Shown here: positions 37,831 to 47,534 of the stretch, piece by piece
Layout: every line of letters begins with the position of its first letter
Numbering within the stretch: position 1 is the stretch's first letter
NCBI RefSeq assembly: GCF_900100925.1
Contig: NZ_FNKO01000002.1
Location: 2,563,130-2,627,129 of the forward strand
Reading direction: 5' to 3'
Origin: Actinopolyspora saharensis
Lineage (GTDB): Bacteria; Actinomycetota; Actinomycetes; Mycobacteriales; Pseudonocardiaceae
DNA length: 64,000 nt
Program-made: the position numbers and the translations under genes
The notes under the pieces: model-generated
Seen by the model: only the letters and a program-made list of their open reading frames with translations
Told to the model about the DNA's origin: nothing
The model's database searches: none

Positions 37831-38052
37831 GTGGCCCGCGATCCCGACGCCATCCAGCGCGACATCGAGAAGGCACGCGAGTCGCTCGCTGCCTCGTTGG
37901 ACGAGCTGGAGACCAAGGCCAACCCGACGCGTGCCGTGGAAGCAGGAAAAGCCGGTTTGCAGGAGAAGCTGGAGGACCCGCGGGTCCGCTACGCGTTGAT
38001 CGGCGTCGGCACCCTGGCAGCGGTGCTCGTGCTGCGCAAACTGCTGCGCTGA
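37831..38052 (+). CDS. DUF3618 membrane-anchored protein
   Basis: A 73-residue protein of the DUF3618 family. The N-terminal 40 residues are a charged amphipathic helix (PDAIQRDIEKARESLAASLDELETKANP) and the C-terminal 22 form one membrane helix (YALIGVGTLAAVLVLRKLL). The GTG at 37831 has AGGAGG just upstream. It likely sits at the membrane with the helix inside the cell. Family members are common in actinobacteria (Rv2520c is one) and their role is unknown. The tRNA gene lies 215 bases upstream on the other strand. Confidence 0.9.
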   Translation: MARDPDAIQRDIEKARESLAASLDELETKANPTRAVEAGKAGLQEKLEDPRVRYALIGVGTLAAVLVLRKLLR

Positions 38053-38287
38053 CTCCTCCCGCCGTTGCCTCCCCGCCACGTCCGGTGGCGAAACCGGTCG
38101 CGCCCCACCGGATCGCGGGGCCGCGGGACACGTTCCCGCGCGGACGGCTCCGCCAGGACGGGAACACGCCTGAGGGCGGGCCGCCCGCGGTGCTGGGCGA
38201 AACGACAGCCCCGCGTTCCGCTAGCGTCGCGGCGAGCAGCGGAAGTCGGCAGCGCGGGCAGCGGCGGCAAACCTCGTCCGAGCTCGC

Positions 38288-38944
38288 TCAGCGCAGCAGG
38301 GGAAGCAGTGCCTCGTGCAGCACGCGGTCCACGAACCGCTGGTCGAGCGGTTCGCCGGTGAGCATGAGCCGGTGGATCAGGGCCGCCCCGGCGAGCTCGA
38401 CGACGGTGTCCACCGGAGCGTTCTCGCGGACCTCGCCGCGCTCGCTGCCCCGGTCGATGATGCGGCGCAGCACGTCCCGCTGCGGCAGCAGGAAGGACTC
38501 CCGAAACGCCTCGGCCAGCTCCGGCTCGTGGGGCAGCTCCCCCACGAGGGCCTGCGCGGCCTTGCCCACCGGACCGTCGAGGAACTCGGCGAAAGCGCTG
38601 AGGAACTCGCCGAGGTCCGTTTCCAGCGCCCCGTTGTCCGGCTGGGGGACGTTGCGCTGCACCAGCTGGGTGCAGGTGTCGATGACCAGCTCCAGCTTGG
38701 ACTCCCAGCGGCGGTAGATGGTCGCCTTGCCCGCCCGCGCCTGCGCGGCGACGGCGTCCATGGTCAGCGCGCGGTAGCCCACCTCGGCCAGCACTTCCAG
38801 GGCCGCGGTCCGCAGTGCGGCGTCCCTGGTGGAGTCCCTGGGACGTCCGCGGGCCGCTGACGCGCCCTCGGGCCTGCCGCGGGTGCTGCTCGTGGGCTGG
38901 GGGGCTTGCCAATCGCTGCCGAGCGGTGCGTTCACGGTCGACAT
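38288..38944 (-). CDS. TetR-family transcriptional regulator
   Basis: A 218-residue regulator. A disordered, Arg-rich leader of about 40 residues (TRGRPEGASAARGRPRDSTRD) precedes the TetR helix-turn-helix near residues 45-90 (RTAALEVLAEVGYRALTMDAVAAQARAGKATIYRRWESK). The C-terminal ligand-binding domain is of the AcrR-like class. The ATG at 38944 begins just before the leader. No transporter or enzyme is adjacent in a clear operon, so the target is unknown; it is convergent with DUF3618. Confidence 0.9.
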   Translation of the reverse strand: MSTVNAPLGSDWQAPQPTSSTRGRPEGASAARGRPRDSTRDAALRTAALEVLAEVGYRALTMDAVAAQARAGKATIYRRWESKLELVIDTCTQLVQRNVPQPDNGALETDLGEFLSAFAEFLDGPVGKAAQALVGELPHEPELAEAFRESFLLPQRDVLRRIIDRGSERGEVRENAPVDTVVELAGAALIHRLMLTGEPLDQRFVDRVLHEALLPLLR

Positions 38945-39096
38945 ACTAGTAGTGCCCCGCCGGATGTGTTCGTTCGAAAGGGGGCGGGACCGTCCTGCGA
39001 AGCGGTGGTACCGCGGGATCCCCGAACGGACCCGCTTCGCGTGCTCGGCGATCCCGTCCGGAGCCGGGAGGGTCCGGAACCGGGGACCTGGCGGCT

Positions 39097-39420
39097 TCAG
39101 CGGAGCTGGCTTCCCGGGTTCTGCTGCGCGGCCGCGGCCGCGGCGGCCTGCCGGGCCGCTGCCCTGGTGGCCTCGTCGGAGAGTCCGTGGCGGGCCTGGA
39201 GGTAGGCGGTGCTGAACGCGAAACCGTCCCCGTCGAGTAAGTGGATGACGACCCGCCCCGCGGAGTTCGGCGCGAGTTGCTCGATCAGCTGTTCCGCCTG
39301 GTCCCTGGCCGAGATCAGACCGGGAGCGTGCGCCACGCGGCTTTCCGCTCCCATCGTGACGGTGACCGTCCAGTCGTCGCCATCGGGAAGATAGTTGGCT
39401 GTGATGTGCCCCTGAGCCAT
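39097..39420 (-). CDS. Small conserved-looking protein, unknown (HicB-like pattern)
   Basis: A 107-residue protein. The N-terminal half (ITANYLPDGDDWTVTVTMGAESRVAHAPGLISARDQAEQLIEQL) has the alternating beta strands and helix of a HicB-like fold, but there is no HicA toxin beside it, so this is only a structural resemblance. The C-terminal 30 residues are Ala/Gln-rich and helical. Codon third positions are strongly GC like other genes here. It sits alone between the TetR gene and the MocA-like gene on the same strand. Confidence 0.6.
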   Translation of the reverse strand: MAQGHITANYLPDGDDWTVTVTMGAESRVAHAPGLISARDQAEQLIEQLAPNSAGRVVIHLLDGDGFAFSTAYLQARHGLSDEATRAAARQAAAAAAAQQNPGSQLR

Positions 39421-39539
39421 GATGCCTCCGCGTCCAGCATGCTCGATCTTCGCCGTGAACTCGCGCGTTCCGGCCGAAAGGCGGCCGCATTGGGCGTGGA
39501 TCGGCGCGGTCGCTCACGCGTGGTCAACGACTCTACGGG

Positions 39540-40127
39540 TTACTCCCCGGTCAGGTCTTCGGGGCGGTCCACATCGAAGCCGGAGGCGACGTCCTCGCAG
39601 GCCACGAGAGCGACCCCGTGCGTGCGCAGGTAGTCGCGCGCTCCGCGGTCGCCCGCGGCGAGCTCGGACACCCCATCCCAGTGCCGTCTGCCCAGCAGCA
39701 CCGGGTGACCACGCTCACCCTCGTAGCAGGCCGCGGTCAGCGCGTGCGGTTCCGCGTGACCGGCGATCCGCCGCGCCGCCTCGGACGTGACTCCGGGCAT
39801 GTCCACCGGCAGCACCAGCGCCCCGGTGGCCTCCCGCGCGGACTCGGCCGTGGCCAGCCTCCCCAGCCCCGCGCGGAGGGAGGAGCCCATCCCCGTGGGC
39901 CAGTCCGCGTTGCGCACGACCTCCGCGGCGGAGAGGTCGGCCCGCTCGGCTACGGTCGCGGCGGACGCGCCGAGCACGACGACCACGGGTGAGCACCCGG
40001 CCAGCCGCAGCACGCGCACCGCCCGCTCCACGAACAGCTCACCCCGGGTGCGCAGCAACGCCTTGGGCGCCCCCATGCGCTGCCCCCGCCCCGCGGCGAG
40101 CACCAGACCGGCCACCGGCTCAGGCAT
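39540..40127 (-). CDS. MocA-like molybdenum cofactor cytidylyl/nucleotidyltransferase
   Basis: A 195-residue nucleotidyltransferase with the opening LVLAAGRGQRMGAPKALL and the metal Asp in VLPVDMPGV, typical of MocA/MobA-like enzymes. MocA attaches CMP to the molybdenum cofactor for xanthine dehydrogenase-type enzymes, which fits the neighbouring xdh genes. Its ATG overlaps the end of xdhC by eight bases. MobA, which uses GMP for other enzymes, is the alternative; context supports MocA. Confidence 0.85.
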   Translation of the reverse strand: MPEPVAGLVLAAGRGQRMGAPKALLRTRGELFVERAVRVLRLAGCSPVVVVLGASAATVAERADLSAAEVVRNADWPTGMGSSLRAGLGRLATAESAREATGALVLPVDMPGVTSEAARRIAGHAEPHALTAACYEGERGHPVLLGRRHWDGVSELAAGDRGARDYLRTHGVALVACEDVASGFDVDRPEDLTGE

Positions 40128-41241
40128 GGGAGTGGATCGGGCCGCTGGTGTGCGTGAGCGGGGCAGCGCTGGCTTCGTTGCGCAGCGCGACGATCTCGGC
40201 GGCGATGGACACGGCCGTCTCCTCGGGGGTGTGACCACCGATGTCGAGCCCGATCGGGGCGCGGAGCCGTTCCAGCTCCGCTTCGGTCACCCCGGCCGAG
40301 AGCAGGCGCTGCCTCCGGTCGGCGTGGGTGCGGCGCGAGCCCAGCGCGCCGATGTAGGCGGCCGGGCCGCGCAGCGCCTCCTTCAGCACGGGGACGTCGA
40401 ACTTCGCGTCGTGGGTGAGCACGCACACGACCGTGCGCTCGTCCCGCTCCGCGGAGGCCAGGTAGTCGTGCGGCCAGCGCACGACCACTTCGTCGGCGGC
40501 GGGAAAACGTTGCTCGGTGGCGAACACGGCCCTGGCGTCGCACACGGTGACGCGGTAGCCGAGGAACTTGCCCATCCTGGCCAGCGCGGCGGCGTGGTCC
40601 ACGGCGCCGAAGACCAGCATGCGCGCCGGGCTGACCCAGGCCTCGAGGAAAACGGCGTGCTCCCTGCCGCGTTCCCCGGGAACGCACAGGTTGCGCAGTT
40701 CCGAACCGCCCCGCTCGAGCATCGCCCTGGCCTCGGCGAGCACCACCCCGTCGAGTTCCGGATCGCCGGTGCCGCCCGCGTGCTCGTCCGGCCACACGGC
40801 CAGCGTGGCCCCGGAGTCGAGCACGCGGGCCACGGAGACCGGTCTGCCCGCCTTCGTCGAACGCAGCGCCCGGGACAGCACCTCTGCCGTCCCCCCGGAG
40901 CCGTGCACGTCGGCGCCGGCCCCCGCCGAGGGGTGGACGGGGTGCAGGTGAACCTCCAGATCGCCGCCGCAGGTCAGCCCCACCGCGAACGGATCGTCCG
41001 GGTCGTACTCGAAAGTGGTCCGGCGCGGGCGCCCCTCGGAGAGCGCCTCGAGGGCCAGGGCGTGGACCGAGCCCTCGACGCATCCCCCGGACAGGCTTCC
41101 CGCTACGGCCCCGTCCCGCCGTATCGCCGCGGCGGAACCGACCCCTCGCGGGGCGCTGCCGCGTATCTCGACGATCGAGGCGACGACGAAGGCCTCGCCC
41201 GCTTCGGTCCAGCTCAGCAGATCATCGGCGATGTCACGCAT
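40120..41241 (-). CDS. xdhC: XdhC-family molybdenum cofactor insertion/maturation protein
   Basis: A 373-residue protein with an N-terminal XdhC/CoxI domain (AAIRRDGAVAGSLSGGCVEG) and a C-terminal Rossmann domain (RMLVFGAVDHAAALARMGKFLGYRVTVCDAR, YIGALGSRRTHADRRQRL). In Rhodobacter XdhC binds the cofactor, protects its sulfurated form and inserts it into xanthine dehydrogenase. The ATG at 41241 sits at the family start. It lies in the same minus-strand run as the dehydrogenase genes, between the permease and the MocA-like gene. Confidence 0.92.
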   Translation of the reverse strand: MRDIADDLLSWTEAGEAFVVASIVEIRGSAPRGVGSAAAIRRDGAVAGSLSGGCVEGSVHALALEALSEGRPRRTTFEYDPDDPFAVGLTCGGDLEVHLHPVHPSAGAGADVHGSGGTAEVLSRALRSTKAGRPVSVARVLDSGATLAVWPDEHAGGTGDPELDGVVLAEARAMLERGGSELRNLCVPGERGREHAVFLEAWVSPARMLVFGAVDHAAALARMGKFLGYRVTVCDARAVFATEQRFPAADEVVVRWPHDYLASAERDERTVVCVLTHDAKFDVPVLKEALRGPAAYIGALGSRRTHADRRQRLLSAGVTEAELERLRAPIGLDIGGHTPEETAVSIAAEIVALRNEASAAPLTHTSGPIHSHA

Positions 41242-41332
41242 GAGTGCCTCCTTCGACTGGCGAACCGAGCGGGAAACCGTTCCCGATGTCGCTTCCCGGG
41301 CCACCGCGGCGCCGTCGCCCCGGCGGTGAGGT

Positions 41333-42799
41333 TCACGAGACGCCGAACACGGCCTTGATCCCCTCGATCCCGAAGTAGAGCGCGAACACCAGGGACAGGA
41401 TGCTCAGCAACCAGCCCAGTTCCCTTGTCCGTCCCTTGCAGATCTTGATCGCACAGTAGGAGATCAGTCCCGCACCGACACCGTTGGTGATCGAATAGGT
41501 GAACGGGATGATCGCCACGGTCAGGAACACCGGGATCACGAAGTCCTCGTCGCTCCACGGAATGTTGCGCACCTGTGCCATCATCATGCCCCCGACCAGC
41601 ACCAGAGCGGGAGCCGCCGCCTGCGCGGGCACCACGGCCGCCAGCGGGGTGAACAGCATGGTCGCGGCGAACAGGACCCCGGTCACCACGCTCGCCAGGC
41701 CGGTGCGCGCCCCCTCGGCCACGCCCGCCGCCGATTCGAGGAAGACCGTGTTCGGCGAGGAACCGGTCACACCGCCGGCCACGGCGCCGGCGCCGTCCAC
41801 GAGCAGGATGCGCCCCATCCCCTGGACCTTGCCCTCGGAGCTGGTCAGCCCGGCCTCGTTGCCGACGCTGGTGATCGTGCCCATGGCGTCGAAGAATCCG
41901 GACAGCACCAGGGTGAACAGGAAGACGGTGGCCGCGAGCACGCCCGCGTTCACGAACCCGCCGAACAGGTCGATGTTGCCGAACAGCCCGAAATCGGGTG
42001 TGGCCACCAGGCTCGACGGCAGCTCCGGAGTGGTGCGGCCCCACTGCTCGGCCGGTATGTCGAACACGGCGTTGGCCACGATCGACAGCACCGTCCCGGA
42101 CGCGATGCTGATCAGAATCGCTCCGGGGACCTTCCGGGCCATGAGGACGATCATCAACAGCAGGGTGAAGCAGAACAGGCCGAGCGGCCACCCGAGCAGG
42201 TGGCCGTTCGGGCCGAGCTGCACCGGCACGTCGGTGTCGGCCGCGTCGGGCTGCCTGCTCACGAATCCGGCGCTGACCATCCCGACCAGCGCGATGTAGA
42301 GGCCGATCCCCACGGTCAGCGCGGTCTTGAGCGGAAGCGGGATCGCGTTGATGATCCGCTCCCGTATCCCGCTGACCGCCATCACCACGATGCACAGGCC
42401 CTCGAGGACCACCAGCCCCATGGCCTGGGCCCAGGTCATCTCGGGGGCCACGGTGAAGGCGACGACCGGGATCACGCCGAGCCCTGCCGCCATCGCCAGC
42501 GGTGCGTTGCCCACCACCCCCATGAGCACGGTCATCACCCCGGCGCACAGGGCCGTGGCCGTGGTGATCTCGGCGTTGCCGAGGCTGGCCCCGGTGACGT
42601 CCTCGGACGAGCCGAGCATGAGGGGGTTGAGCAGCACGATGTAGGCCATCGCCACGAAGGTGGTGATTCCGCCCCGCAGCTCACGGCCCACCGTCGAGCC
42701 GCGTTGGGTGATGCGGAAAAAGCGGTCCAACGAGGAGCGGGGCCCCTCGGATTCGGCTGCCGGATCTTCCTCGCCGGAGTCCTGGCGCAGCTGGGTCAT
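41333..42799 (-). CDS. NCS2 family purine permease (AzgA-like)
   Basis: A 488-residue transporter with about 12-14 membrane segments. It matches the AzgA branch of the nucleobase-cation symporter 2 family: ITTFVAMAYIVLLNPLML near residue 45, APLAMAAGLGVIPVVAFTV, and GSSPNTVFLESAAGVAEGARTGLASVV in the substrate region. AzgA members import guanine, hypoxanthine or adenine by proton symport. In this cluster it would feed guanine and hypoxanthine to the deaminases and xanthine dehydrogenase. A charged N-terminal tail of 25 residues precedes the first helix. Confidence 0.9.
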   Translation of the reverse strand: MTQLRQDSGEEDPAAESEGPRSSLDRFFRITQRGSTVGRELRGGITTFVAMAYIVLLNPLMLGSSEDVTGASLGNAEITTATALCAGVMTVLMGVVGNAPLAMAAGLGVIPVVAFTVAPEMTWAQAMGLVVLEGLCIVVMAVSGIRERIINAIPLPLKTALTVGIGLYIALVGMVSAGFVSRQPDAADTDVPVQLGPNGHLLGWPLGLFCFTLLLMIVLMARKVPGAILISIASGTVLSIVANAVFDIPAEQWGRTTPELPSSLVATPDFGLFGNIDLFGGFVNAGVLAATVFLFTLVLSGFFDAMGTITSVGNEAGLTSSEGKVQGMGRILLVDGAGAVAGGVTGSSPNTVFLESAAGVAEGARTGLASVVTGVLFAATMLFTPLAAVVPAQAAAPALVLVGGMMMAQVRNIPWSDEDFVIPVFLTVAIIPFTYSITNGVGAGLISYCAIKICKGRTRELGWLLSILSLVFALYFGIEGIKAVFGVS

Positions 42800-43128
42800 G
42801 CGTCCTCCCCTGCCGGTGGGCGCCCCCGGCCCGCACCGCCGCGCGGAACGAACCGGACTTCTCCTCGGGCGCGGGACGGCACGATGCCGCCGGCCCGATT
42901 AGGGGCGTTTGAAGAATCTGCTGAGTTTCCGAGCACGGCGGTTTCCGCCCCGCTCCGCGTGGGGAGGAGCTCCTCGTCGCTCCACCCCGCACCCGCGGCG
43001 CCGCCGACCCGGTCGTCGTGACCGGCGCCGCTGAAAAGGCACTGACAGACTAGGAGACGCTCCGCCGGCCCGGTTCGGTGGCTCCGGGGAAGCCGGAGGT
43101 CGGCGGACTCGTCCCGCCGCTCGGGCGG
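42800..43128. other. Intergenic gap before the permease gene; nothing distinct seen
   Basis: This 329-base stretch separates the guanine deaminase and permease genes on the same strand. It probably holds a promoter for the permease. No gene, repeat or strong hairpin could be supported; open frames through it are antisense shadows of the deaminase gene extended. Confidence 0.5.
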
Positions 43129-43632
43129 TCAGTACTCGACGCGGTCGCTCTTGGCCAACCAGGCGTCGAAGGGGGCGGTGCGGTTCTCGGTGCCGAGGCG
43201 CCGCACCGGGGTCGGCCACACCGCGTCCGGATCGGTGAACAGTTCGTAGAACGCGCGGTCGTCGAAACCGGCCCCCGCGGCGTCGTTCCGGTCCGCGGAG
43301 TAGAGGACGCGGTCCAGCCGGGCCCACAGGGCCGAGGCCATGCACATGGGGCACGGTTCGCACGAGGTGACGAGCACGCAGCCGTCCAGCTTGAAGTCTC
43401 CCAGCGCACGACACGCGTTGCGGATGGCGGTCACCTCGGCGTGGCCGGTCGGGTCGAGACTCGTGGTGACCGTGTTCGTGCCGGTGGCGACGATCTCGGA
43501 ACCGCGGCCGACCACCGCCCCGAACGGACCGCCTCCGGCGGCCACGCTCTCGGTGGCCAGACGTATCGCCTCCTGCATCCAGGAGGTCTCCGGCCGCTGG
43601 TGCGCGGAAGCCGTTTCCGGTCGTGTGGACAC
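43129..43632 (-). CDS. guaD: Guanine deaminase (GuaD, cytidine deaminase fold)
   Basis: A 167-residue zinc deaminase. The zinc site is complete: His and Glu in GHAEVTAIRNA and the two Cys in EPCPMCMASAL. The remaining sequence (NTVTTSLDPTGHAE, LYSADRNDAAGAGFDD) matches Bacillus-type guanine deaminase more than tRNA adenosine deaminase, which lacks the aspartate-rich segment. It turns guanine into xanthine, the substrate of xanthine dehydrogenase encoded next. Start GTG 43632 lies 82 bases after the xdh gene. Confidence 0.88.
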   Translation of the reverse strand: MSTRPETASAHQRPETSWMQEAIRLATESVAAGGGPFGAVVGRGSEIVATGTNTVTTSLDPTGHAEVTAIRNACRALGDFKLDGCVLVTSCEPCPMCMASALWARLDRVLYSADRNDAAGAGFDDRAFYELFTDPDAVWPTPVRRLGTENRTAPFDAWLAKSDRVEY

Positions 43633-43714
43633 GGGTTTTCCTTTCGTGGTGGGTGCGGGGCGGGCGCTGTCGGTGCGCCCGCGACCGCTTCGATGCGCGG
43701 ACGGGTGGGCAGGC

Positions 43715-46033
43715 TCACTCGACGATGTGGTCCGGGCCCACCGGGACGTGGTTCAGCGCCTTGCCGGTGGCCGCGCGGATCGCGGCCACGATGGCCGGGG
43801 TGGAGGAGATGGTCGGGGGCTCGCCGACCCCGCGCACTCCGTAGGGGGCGTTCGGGTCCCCGCGTTCGATGACGTCGACGTTCATCGGCGGCATGTCGAG
43901 GATCGTCGGGATGAGGTAGTCGGTGAAGGAGGGGTTGGCTATCCGACCGTCGTTCACCTGGATCTCTTCCATGACGGCGAGTCCGAGCCCCTGGGCGGAA
44001 CCGCCCTGGATCTGGCCGACCACGGAGTCCGGGTTCACCGCCTTGCCCACGTCCTGCGAGCAGTCCAGCTGCACGACTTTGACGAGGCCGAGCCCGGTGT
44101 CCACGTCCACCACGGCGCGGTGCGCCGAGAAGGCGTGCTGCACCTGCGCGCGCTCGCTGGCGCCCCGCTCGTCCAGCGGGAACGTCTCGCGGTGGTGGTA
44201 CTCCCTGGTCTCCTCGATCACCTCGTCGCCGAGCACCTCGGTCACGTCGGCCAGCACCCCCGAGGTCTCCGAGACCACCTTGCCCCCGGACAGGTGGAGC
44301 CCCGCGGCGGGTTCGTCGAGCGCCCCCGCGGTCAGGTCCAGCAGTTTCGCGCGCACCGCCCTGCAGGCCACCTGCACGGCCCCTCCCGTCACGTAGGTCT
44401 GCCTGGAGGCCGAGCTGGACCCGGCGGGTCCCACCGAGGTGTCGTTCGGATGGATGTTGACCCGTTCCACCCCGAGCTCGCTGCGCGCGATCTGCTGCTG
44501 GACGGTGACCAGGCCCTGGCCCACCTCGGCCGCGGCCGTGTGCACCACCGCGATCGGCTCCCCCGCGATGACCTGCAGCCGCACCCGCGCGGTCGAGAAG
44601 TCGTCCGCGCCCTCGGCGTAGCAGACGTTCTTGATGCACACGCCGTAGCCGATTCCGCGCACCACGTCCTCGCCGTGGGTGGTGTTGGACGCGCCGCCGG
44701 GCAGGTCGCGGATGTCGGGCTCGGCGGACTCCGCCGCCGAGGGCTCCGGGAGGGGCAGCTCCCGCACCCGTCGCAGCAGCTCCTCCACGGGAGCCGGGTA
44801 GTCCAGCACCTGGCCGGAGGGGGTGGACTCCCCGCGGCTGATCGCGTTGCGCACGCGCAGGTCCACGGGATCCATGCCGAGCCGCTCGGCCAACCTGTCC
44901 ATCTGGGACTCGTAGGCGAAGGCGGGCTGCACCGCACCGAGCCCGCGCATGGCCCCGCACGGCGGGTTGTTGGTGTACATGCCCCAGCCCTCGATCCGGA
45001 CGTTGGGGACGACGTACGGGCCCACCCCGAGGGTGGTCCCGTTGCCCACCACGACCGGCGTCTTGGACGAGTACGCGCCGCCGTCGAAGTACAACCGCGC
45101 CCGGACGAAGACCAGATCCCCCTCGCTGGTGGCCCCGTGCTCGTAGTACATGGTCGCCGGGTGCCGGTGCACGTGCCCGAAGAAGGACTCCGCTCGGTCA
45201 TAGACCATCTTGACCGGCCGTCCGGTGCGCAGGGCGAGCATGCACACGTGCACCTGCACGGACAGGTCCTCGCGGCCGCCGAAGGCCCCGCCGACGCCGG
45301 ACATCGTCATCCGCACCAGCTCGGGGTCCAGCCCGAGGGCCGCCGCGGTCTGCTTGCGATCGGTGTGCAGGTCCTGGGTGGCCAGGTACAGGTCGATTCC
45401 GCCGTCCTCGCCCGGGATGGCCAGCCCCGCCTCGGGGCCGAGGAACGCCTGGTCCTGCATCCCCACCGTGTACGTCCCGGACACGACCACGTCCGCCGCG
45501 GCGTCCGGGTCGCCCTTGACGATCGGCTGGTAGCGGACCGTGTTGCCGCCCGGGTGCACGGCGGGAACCGACTCGTCGTGAGCGGCCCGCTCCGCGTCGA
45601 CGACCGGTTCGAGCACCTCGTAGTCGACCTCGATCAGCTCCAGAGCCCTCCGCGCGGTCTCCGGGTGGTCGGCCGCCACCAGCGCCACCGCCTCACCGCG
45701 GTAGCGGACCACATCGGAGGCCAGCACCGGCTGGTCGACGTCCTTGAGCCCGTACAGGTTGCGGCCGGGAACGTCCTCGGCGGTCAGCACCGTGCGGACC
45801 CCGGGGGTGCGCAGCGCCGGGCCGATGTCGACGGAGCGGATCCGCGCCGAGGGGTGCGGGCTGCGCAGCGTCGCGCCCCAGAGCATGTTCTCGGCCCACA
45901 GGTCGGAGGCGTAGGCGAAGTCGCCGCGTACCTTCAGCGCCGCGTCCGGGCGCTGCGGGGACTCCCCCACACCGCCCGCGATCTCCTCTTCCAGGTCCTG
46001 GGGACGGTGGGCGGGGGTGTGCGTGTTGCTCAT
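43715..46033 (-). CDS. Xanthine dehydrogenase molybdopterin-binding subunit
   Basis: Large catalytic subunit, 772 residues, that hydroxylates hypoxanthine and xanthine. Molybdenum-site motifs are seen: GVGGAFGGRE (GGGFGGKE type), CGAMRGLGAVQPAFAYESQMD with the conserved Arg, and the base Glu in AAAEVGQG. N-terminal leader and substrate lobe precede. It corresponds to the PucD/XdhA-like chain of three-subunit bacterial enzymes; the FAD and Fe-S chains are encoded separately upstream with the amidohydrolase in between. Other xanthine dehydrogenase family members (CO, aldehyde) share the fold, and context points to purines. Confidence 0.9.
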   Translation of the reverse strand: MSNTHTPAHRPQDLEEEIAGGVGESPQRPDAALKVRGDFAYASDLWAENMLWGATLRSPHPSARIRSVDIGPALRTPGVRTVLTAEDVPGRNLYGLKDVDQPVLASDVVRYRGEAVALVAADHPETARRALELIEVDYEVLEPVVDAERAAHDESVPAVHPGGNTVRYQPIVKGDPDAAADVVVSGTYTVGMQDQAFLGPEAGLAIPGEDGGIDLYLATQDLHTDRKQTAAALGLDPELVRMTMSGVGGAFGGREDLSVQVHVCMLALRTGRPVKMVYDRAESFFGHVHRHPATMYYEHGATSEGDLVFVRARLYFDGGAYSSKTPVVVGNGTTLGVGPYVVPNVRIEGWGMYTNNPPCGAMRGLGAVQPAFAYESQMDRLAERLGMDPVDLRVRNAISRGESTPSGQVLDYPAPVEELLRRVRELPLPEPSAAESAEPDIRDLPGGASNTTHGEDVVRGIGYGVCIKNVCYAEGADDFSTARVRLQVIAGEPIAVVHTAAAEVGQGLVTVQQQIARSELGVERVNIHPNDTSVGPAGSSSASRQTYVTGGAVQVACRAVRAKLLDLTAGALDEPAAGLHLSGGKVVSETSGVLADVTEVLGDEVIEETREYHHRETFPLDERGASERAQVQHAFSAHRAVVDVDTGLGLVKVVQLDCSQDVGKAVNPDSVVGQIQGGSAQGLGLAVMEEIQVNDGRIANPSFTDYLIPTILDMPPMNVDVIERGDPNAPYGVRGVGEPPTISSTPAIVAAIRAATGKALNHVPVGPDHIVE

Positions 46034-46124
46034 CGGGCCACCTCTTCGCGCGGGTGCGTGCGTGTTCGCCGTGGACGTGCGTGCTCGGGCGGGGCGGTTC
46101 CGGCGGTGGGCCGGTGCGGTTGGT

Positions 46125-47534
46125 TCATCCGCCCCTCCCGGTTCCGAGCCGGGCGCAGGCGCGGCGCAGCTCCGCGGTCAGGTCCCGTTCCGACTCCCGG
46201 ACCAGCCGGGAGTCCTCGACCAGCGCTTCGCCGCCGCGCCACGACCTGCGCAGTGGTGGGAGCGGGCCGAGCGCCAGGGCGGCCACCGGATCCCCGATCC
46301 CGGCGTGTCCGAGACCGCTCAGGTCCCACAGGGCGACGTCGGCCAACTTGCCCGGTTCGAGCGAGCCGAGTTCGGCCTCCCTGCCCAGGCAGCGCGCCCC
46401 GCCCCTGGTGCCCATCCACAGCGCATCGCGCACCGACAGCGCGTCCGGGCCGTGCTCGGCGCGGCCGAGCAGCAGCGCCTGCCGCAACTCGTCCCCGAGC
46501 CGCCCGGACTCGTTGGAGGCCACTCCGTCGATCCCCAGCCCGACCGGGGCGCGCGCGTCCAGCAGGGGACGCACCGGAGCGGTGCCCGCGCCCAACCGCC
46601 CGTTCGAGCTGGGGCAGTGGGCCACCCCGGTGCCCGTCTCGCCCAGCCTGCGGATCGCCCCGTCGGACAGGTGCACGCCGTGCGCCAGCCACACGTCCTC
46701 TCCGAGCCAGCCAACCCGCTCGGCGTACTCGACCGGGTCGCAGCCGAACTCCGCGGCGCACCTGTCCAGCTCGTCGGTGGTCTCGGCCAGGTGCGTGTGC
46801 AACCGAACCCCGTGCTCGCGGGCCAGCTCCGCCGAGCGGCTCATCAGCTCCGCGCTGACGGAGAACGGTGAGCACGGGCCCACGGCCACGCGCAGCCGGG
46901 AGTCGAACCCCGGGTCGTGGAACCGCTCCACGGCAGCGGCCGTGCCCTCCAGCGCGGAATCGATGTCCTCCACGGCGGAGTCCGGGGGCAGTCCCCCGGC
47001 GGACCGCCCCCGGTCCATGGAGCCGCGCACCGCGTGCAGCCGCACACCGATGCGCTCGGCCCCGGACACCACGCCACCGAGCACGTCCCCACCCGTGCGA
47101 GGGAACACGTAGTGGTGATCGGCGACCGTGGTGCACCCGGACAACGCCGTCCAGCCCAAGCCGGCGGCGGCTGCCGAGCGGGTGAGGTCCTCGTCGATGC
47201 CTGCCCACACCGGGTAGAGCTCGGTGAGCCAGTCGAACAGCGTCGAGTCGACCGCGCAGCCGCGCGTCGCCCACTGGTAGAGGTGGTGGTGGGTGTTCAC
47301 GAGCCCGGGGGTCGCCAGGCAGCCGGTGCCGTCGACGCGCCGCTCCGGCCCGTTCCGGGGCGGAGCCGGTCCCGGACCGACCGAGCGGACGAGCCCGTCC
47401 TCCAGCACCACGTGCCCCTCGGTGTACTCGTTGCCGATCCCCGAGCCGTCGGGGGCCGCTCCGTCGACGGTGACCACCGCGGCCCCTTCGATCACGGTTC
47501 GTCGGGGAAGTCCCCGCTGCTCGACGTCGCTCAT
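46125..47534 (-). CDS. Amidohydrolase, 8-oxoguanine/guanine deaminase type
   Basis: A 469-residue TIM-barrel metal hydrolase. The metal motifs are NTHHHLYQ near residue 80, HTHLAETTDE with the catalytic Glu, and GIDGVASNES (Asp). The HCPSSNGRL and HHLYQWATR motifs resemble 8-oxoguanine deaminases, which also act on isocytosine or related bases. In this operon it could give xanthine or urate for the purine route. Its ATG overlaps the Fe-S subunit stop by four bases, so it is translated with the xdh genes even though it splits their order. Confidence 0.85.
   Translation of the reverse strand: MSDVEQRGLPRRTVIEGAAVVTVDGAAPDGSGIGNEYTEGHVVLEDGLVRSVGPGPAPPRNGPERRVDGTGCLATPGLVNTHHHLYQWATRGCAVDSTLFDWLTELYPVWAGIDEDLTRSAAAAGLGWTALSGCTTVADHHYVFPRTGGDVLGGVVSGAERIGVRLHAVRGSMDRGRSAGGLPPDSAVEDIDSALEGTAAAVERFHDPGFDSRLRVAVGPCSPFSVSAELMSRSAELAREHGVRLHTHLAETTDELDRCAAEFGCDPVEYAERVGWLGEDVWLAHGVHLSDGAIRRLGETGTGVAHCPSSNGRLGAGTAPVRPLLDARAPVGLGIDGVASNESGRLGDELRQALLLGRAEHGPDALSVRDALWMGTRGGARCLGREAELGSLEPGKLADVALWDLSGLGHAGIGDPVAALALGPLPPLRRSWRGGEALVEDSRLVRESERDLTAELRRACARLGTGRGG

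Noticed and set aside
39097..39420. HicAB toxin-antitoxin pair
   Set aside because: Only a loose HicB-like pattern and no HicA-like gene nearby.
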